A stretch of DNA of 64,000 nucleotides from Actibacterium sp. (GTDB lineage Bacteria; Pseudomonadota; Alphaproteobacteria; Rhodobacterales; Rhodobacteraceae), in NCBI GenBank assembly GCA_016278325.1, contig JADQCB010000005.1:121993-185992 (forward strand), given 5' to 3'. The stretch's first letter is position 1. Every line of letters begins with the position of its first letter. Made by a program: the position numbers and the translations under genes. The notes under the pieces are model-generated. The model did no database searches. It saw nothing but the letters and a program-made list of their open reading frames with translations, and had not been told where the DNA came from. Below are positions 60,918 to 64,000 of this stretch, in pieces.

Positions 60918-61171
60918 GCGCCGCGCCTCGCGCCGTAGGCAGTGCCGACCACTTCGCCCTCGAAAAGGGCCGGGGCGAAGCCGCCCGCCGCCGCACTGGC
61001 GACCTGCGTTGCGGAATAGCCGTCGAACGGATTGTTGAGCCCGGCGGCCAGTGCGTTTGCGGCCGCAATGGCGGCGGGGCCGTCTGCGGCATCGACCAGC
61101 GCCCCGTGCAGGCCTGCGGCGTTCTTGAGGTTCTCGGCACCCCGGGGCCTGTGGATCAGGAAAAGGGCCAT
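60914..61171 (-). CDS. Hypothetical small protein of the terminase-side module, 85 residues
   Basis: The 85-residue product (NLKNAAGLHGALVDAADGPAAI, then AALAAGLNNPFDGYSATQVA) is helical and alanine-rich, without clear motifs. It is packed between its neighbours with 4-nt and 1-nt overlaps, as in phage structural modules, which supports it as coding. Function unknown. Confidence 0.5.
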   Translation of the reverse strand: MALFLIHRPRGAENLKNAAGLHGALVDAADGPAAIAAANALAAGLNNPFDGYSATQVASAAAGGFAPALFEGEVVGTAYGARRGA

Positions 61172-61887
61172 CAGTTGGTTTCCTCCTTGTTGGCGTTCAG
61201 GGCGAGCCGCACCCGGTCCAGCGGGCGGGACCGGCCAGACTCAAATTCGCGGTTCCGGTTCAGGCTCGCCTGATTGGCGTGGCGGATGGCGCGGATTGCG
61301 CTGTCCACCTGACGCCATTCCTCGCCCACGAGGCGCGCGGCAAGATCGGCGGCGCTGACGGGCCGGGACTTCGCAGGCATCCTGTCGAGGATGGAGACAA
61401 GGGCCGCGCCCAAGACCTTGTTGCCGGTCGCGGTGGCAAGGGTTGCCATCTGAGTCAGCTCGACCGGCCCGGCCCCGGTGAGCTGCGCGATGTATGCGCT
61501 GCGCTCAGCCGACCCAAGCCCGGCGCGGGACAATACCGTGACCGGGCTGGCCCATAGCTGCGCCGTGGTGGCGAGGGCCTCCGCCGCCGCGTTCAACTCG
61601 CGCAGCGCGGTCCAGCGCGCATCGCTGCTGTTCCGCGCCAGATCGGCGCGCGCCGTGGCGCGGGCCTTGTCGGCGGCTTCCCTCTGGGCGCGCGGGTCAA
61701 ACCCGGCGCGGGCGAGGCTCTCGGCCACCTCTGCGCCCCGGGCATCCGCGCCCTGTTCAAGGGTTTCAATGACCCTGCCGAACTTCTCGGCACGGCGGGC
61801 CGCGACCTCGGCAAGGCTGATGACCTCGGCAACCGCGAGGACGGGGGCAGTGCTGACAGGGGGGAGGGTCTGGGCCGGTTCCGGCAT
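61171..61887 (-). CDS. Hypothetical helical protein of the terminase-side module, 238 residues
   Basis: The 238-residue, strongly alpha-helical Ala/Arg-rich protein (EVAARRAEKFGRVIETLEQGADARGAEV) ends with RLALNANKEETN. AAGGAG stands 7 nt before the ATG at 61887. It overlaps the next gene by 1 nt. Coiled-coil content suggests a scaffold-like or packaging partner. No family is recognised. Confidence 0.6.
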   Translation of the reverse strand: MPEPAQTLPPVSTAPVLAVAEVISLAEVAARRAEKFGRVIETLEQGADARGAEVAESLARAGFDPRAQREAADKARATARADLARNSSDARWTALRELNAAAEALATTAQLWASPVTVLSRAGLGSAERSAYIAQLTGAGPVELTQMATLATATGNKVLGAALVSILDRMPAKSRPVSAADLAARLVGEEWRQVDSAIRAIRHANQASLNRNREFESGRSRPLDRVRLALNANKEETN

Positions 61888-61985
61888 GGGCAACTCCTTG
61901 TTGCGCAGGGCCAGCGCCATTGCTGCCCCTGATGCGCTGATTCTACCCCCGGTTGCTGCGGCGGCAGAGCCCGATTACTTGTTGC

Positions 61986-62255
61986 CTAGGCCCACCATGC
62001 CCAGAGGGGGTCCCCGGCCCTGCCGGGTGACGCGCGCGCCACCTTTGCCGACGACAGCGGAAGGTGTTCCTCGGGCTCCTCGGCAGTGATCGCCACCGCG
62101 TACCCGATGACAACCGCCGGGGCGTCAGAGATCAGGGCAGCCACGGGCCGCGCCGCGCCCGGCGGCGTCCATGCGGCCTCTGCGCGGGCGCTGAAACCCA
62201 TGTTGCGCAGCAGCCCCGCCGCCGTGTCGTATGCGTCTGCGCGCGCCTCGGCCAT
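61986..62255 (-). CDS. Hypothetical small protein downstream of the terminase gene, 89 residues
   Basis: The 89-residue frame (MAEARADAYDTAAGLLRNMGFSARAEAAW) begins 2 nt after the terminase stop, so it is likely co-transcribed with it. About 98 nt separate it from the next gene. No motif is recognised. Confidence 0.5.
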   Translation of the reverse strand: MAEARADAYDTAAGLLRNMGFSARAEAAWTPPGAARPVAALISDAPAVVIGYAVAITAEEPEEHLPLSSAKVARASPGRAGDPLWAWWA

Positions 62256-62257
62256 GG

Positions 62258-63649
62258 CTACAGCACCCGGCGCACGAGGCGCGGCGTCTCGGTGCTGACG
62301 AGGTACGAACAGGCATCAAGCGCATGGTCGGGGCCATCGGTCTGACAGTCCTCCGGGTTGCGCTGGGACCGGCCCAGGTACGGCACGGTGTTCAGGAAGT
62401 AGGCGCAGCGGGCGGAGACATAGAGCCCGGGCCGGGTGCCGCTGCCCGCCGCCTGCATCATCTCGCGCAGCTTCGGCAGGCGCAGCGTCCGCCGCCCCTT
62501 CACGGACGGCCAGAAGTGGACCCCCTCGCGCCGGAACAGGTCGGACACCGCCGCCTGATCGGACGCCTGCGATGCGAACTGCGCGCAGTCTAGGATGCCC
62601 GAGGCGCGGCGCGGCGGGATGTGCCACCGGGCGAGGGCTTCTAGGATGTCTGACGCGACCTCGGACACCGGCGCGCGGGTCCCCCGGTTCAGGTCATCGG
62701 GATAGGCGGTGTGGACCTCATCGAAGATGAAGAAGGACCCCTTCGGCATGAAGGTGCCCGAGACCTCCGCCCCCGGGGATATTCCGGCGAACAGCACCAC
62801 CGCCGGGGCCGTGGTGCCCCAGTCGCATGAATACCGGATTGCCCAGTCAACCGGGCGGCTGAACGGGTAGTCGGCAGGGTCCGGCGGGGCCACGATGTTC
62901 CGCGCCTCATCGAACACGCCCCCGAAGTAGTCCCCGGCAACGGCGGTCCAGTCGCCGTCAATCCACGCCTGCGCAAGGCCGGGGTCCACCTTGGCGATGG
63001 CCGCGAGCTGCGCGCCGTACTCGCTGGGCAGCCGGGGGTTGTCGGTCAGCTTGGACGGGCAGCGGATGTAGGTGCGGCCCGACACGGGGTCGGTGACGGG
63101 TGCCCAAGCAGGGCGACCGAAGATGAAGCGCTTGGCGATGACGGCGTGGCCCGGCCCGCCGGGGTTTGCGGTCATGATGAAGCGACAGGGGACGCCCGAC
63201 GCAGACCGCAGGCAGCCGCGCAGGAAGTCGAACATGCTCAGGTCGGCATACTGCCCGACCTCCTCCGCCACGATGCAGTCGAAGCTCTTGCCCTGTAGCG
63301 GCAGCAGGTCCTTGTGGCTCTCAAGGTTGCGCAGCTCGACATAGGCCCCGTTCGGCAGCCGGAACACATGCTCGTTGGCATTGTGGCGGGCGGCTGTACC
63401 GTACCTCAGCCGGAAGATGGACAGCAGCTCGTGCTCCAGCTCCGACAGCGCGCCCTGTGTCCGGCGGGTGATGAGGGTCCGCGACTGCGCGCCCCACCGC
63501 TCGGCACGGCGGAAAACCTCAAGGATCACGGCATAGGTCTTGCCGCCGCCGCGCCCGCCGTCAAGCATCAGGTCCCATTCGAGGGGCAGCGACAGGACGC
63601 GCGCCTGAAACGGCGTGGGCGCAATGTCGATGGCGGTAGCATTGTTCAT
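62258..63649 (-). CDS. Phage terminase large subunit
   Basis: The 463-residue packaging motor has Walker A LDGGRGGGKTYAV (about residues 29-41), Walker B CIVAEEVGQYADL, the coupling motif FIMTANPGGPGH and a C-terminal nuclease region with SCDWGTTAPAVVLF and DGPDHALDACSYLV (acidic residues for metal binding). It cuts and pumps phage DNA into heads. No small terminase, portal or capsid gene is seen in the window. Confidence 0.92.
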   Translation of the reverse strand: MNNATAIDIAPTPFQARVLSLPLEWDLMLDGGRGGGKTYAVILEVFRRAERWGAQSRTLITRRTQGALSELEHELLSIFRLRYGTAARHNANEHVFRLPNGAYVELRNLESHKDLLPLQGKSFDCIVAEEVGQYADLSMFDFLRGCLRSASGVPCRFIMTANPGGPGHAVIAKRFIFGRPAWAPVTDPVSGRTYIRCPSKLTDNPRLPSEYGAQLAAIAKVDPGLAQAWIDGDWTAVAGDYFGGVFDEARNIVAPPDPADYPFSRPVDWAIRYSCDWGTTAPAVVLFAGISPGAEVSGTFMPKGSFFIFDEVHTAYPDDLNRGTRAPVSEVASDILEALARWHIPPRRASGILDCAQFASQASDQAAVSDLFRREGVHFWPSVKGRRTLRLPKLREMMQAAGSGTRPGLYVSARCAYFLNTVPYLGRSQRNPEDCQTDGPDHALDACSYLVSTETPRLVRRVL

Positions 63650-63723
63650 GTCGGTATCTTAACCTGAGTAGGTTCGATGGGCCGCCACATTTCGTTGTTG
63701 CCTTGATCTGGAGCAGTATACCC

Positions 63724-64000
63724 ATGCCAAGCTACGCCGACATCATTCCCCTTCCGCAATTGGAGCAAAGATTTGGAAAGATTGAACGCAAAGTAATTGC
63801 GGGCAACGCGGATGAATTCAGAAGAGCCCTCCCGGCCCAAATCCCCGGAATTTGCATGTTCATTTGGGATGAAATGGTGGATCGAAAGCTTGTTCGGGAC
63901 CCCTACAAGATCGGTCCAATTATCCACAATGACTATAAGGGCATCTGGGCACCTCGATTTTTGATCGTTTTCGGGACCGGTCGGCGTCGCACACGGCCTG
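63724..64000 (+). CDS. Partial hypothetical protein at right edge (C-terminus outside window)
   Basis: The plus-strand frame from ATG 63724 stays open to the window edge (92 codons) and reads MPSYADIIPLPQLEQRFGKI, then ICMFIWDEMVDRKLVRDPYK and DYKGIWAPRFLIVFGTGRR. It is more protein-like than the opposite-strand frame 63646-63927. The region is less GC-rich than the rest of the window. No family is recognised. Confidence 0.5.
   Translation, partial: MPSYADIIPLPQLEQRFGKIERKVIAGNADEFRRALPAQIPGICMFIWDEMVDRKLVRDPYKIGPIIHNDYKGIWAPRFLIVFGTGRRRTRP

Larger units (their letters stand above)
56888..64000. mobile_element. Putative genomic island or prophage/satellite remnant at tRNA-Asn
   Basis: From the tRNA to the right edge the genes are a methyltransferase/restriction pair, several unknown small proteins and a phage-type large terminase, unlike the conserved Rhodobacteraceae genes to the left. 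The right boundary is outside the window, so a second copy of the tRNA 3' end (attR) was not seen. No integrase or portal gene is present in the visible part. Confidence 0.6.

Noticed and set aside
60549..63649. Gene transfer agent cluster, which is common in Rhodobacteraceae
   Set aside because: The genes that would follow a terminase in such clusters (portal, protease, capsid) are absent, and the small frames present do not resemble them.
63646..63927. A 93-codon minus-strand frame upstream of the terminase gene
   Set aside because: The opposite-strand frame from 63724 looks more like a real protein and remains open to the edge. The minus frame could still be real, but evidence is weaker.

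Overview
The window is a high-GC chromosomal segment whose gene families and orders (tatABC followed by a DUF815 ATPase, mfd next to hemB, a tupABC/FDH/molybdenum-cofactor block, a Hint-domain protein, frequent GTG/TTG starts) point to an alphaproteobacterium of the Rhodobacteraceae. The species cannot be named from the sequence alone. Gene density is very high and many neighbours overlap by 4-23 nt.

Layout. 1-28 kb is mostly housekeeping: a partial cold-shock gene, infC with a rare ATA start, a DUF938 methyltransferase, an XdhC-type molybdenum hydroxylase maturation factor, a three-gene MacAB-like exporter, FkbM-type and PAPS-reductase-like proteins, the twin-arginine translocase (tatABC), a rhodanese, a lone ABC ATPase, an SDR lacking the usual Tyr/Lys pair, a Hint protein, prfC, a DEAD-box helicase, an acyl-CoA synthetase overlapping a DsbA/FrnE thiol oxidoreductase, a Bcr/CflA-type efflux pump, mfd, hemB and a SYLF lipoprotein.

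28-54 kb is one functional theme, formate oxidation and the metal cofactor it needs. It holds an HTH-plus-binding-domain regulator facing a tungstate ABC transporter (tupABC); a small gene cassette (DUF6505, lipoate/biotin ligase-like, Mrp ATPase, DUF6494); an unusual cytochrome c whose N-terminal half looks like a shrunken tungstate-binding protein; a 652-residue multi-cluster ferredoxin; the membrane-bound formate dehydrogenase with its accessory genes (DUF3305, DUF3306, TorD-like chaperone, Tat-signal miniprotein, fdhA, fdhB, cytochrome b gamma subunit, a 41-residue membrane peptide); and, convergent to it, a cytosolic NAD-linked formate dehydrogenase (fused fdsG-fdsB, then fdsA). After these come TusA-like and DUF2478 genes and a tightly overlapped operon fdhD-mobA-mobB-(DUF429-like)/moeA. 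The layout implies that tungstate/molybdate uptake, bis-MGD synthesis, sulfuration and two formate dehydrogenases work together. A double inverted repeat between fdsGB and tusA is a candidate LysR-type operator.

54-56.8 kb returns to ordinary genes (ohr, an EnvZ-like kinase, an MBL-fold hydrolase). At 56,813 a tRNA-Asn(GTT) marks a boundary. Beyond it lies an accessory region with an overlapping DNA methyltransferase/putative restriction nuclease pair, unknown small genes and a minus-strand phage packaging-type module headed by a large terminase. This is best read as a genomic island or prophage/satellite remnant at a tRNA. No integrase, portal or capsid gene is visible before the window ends.
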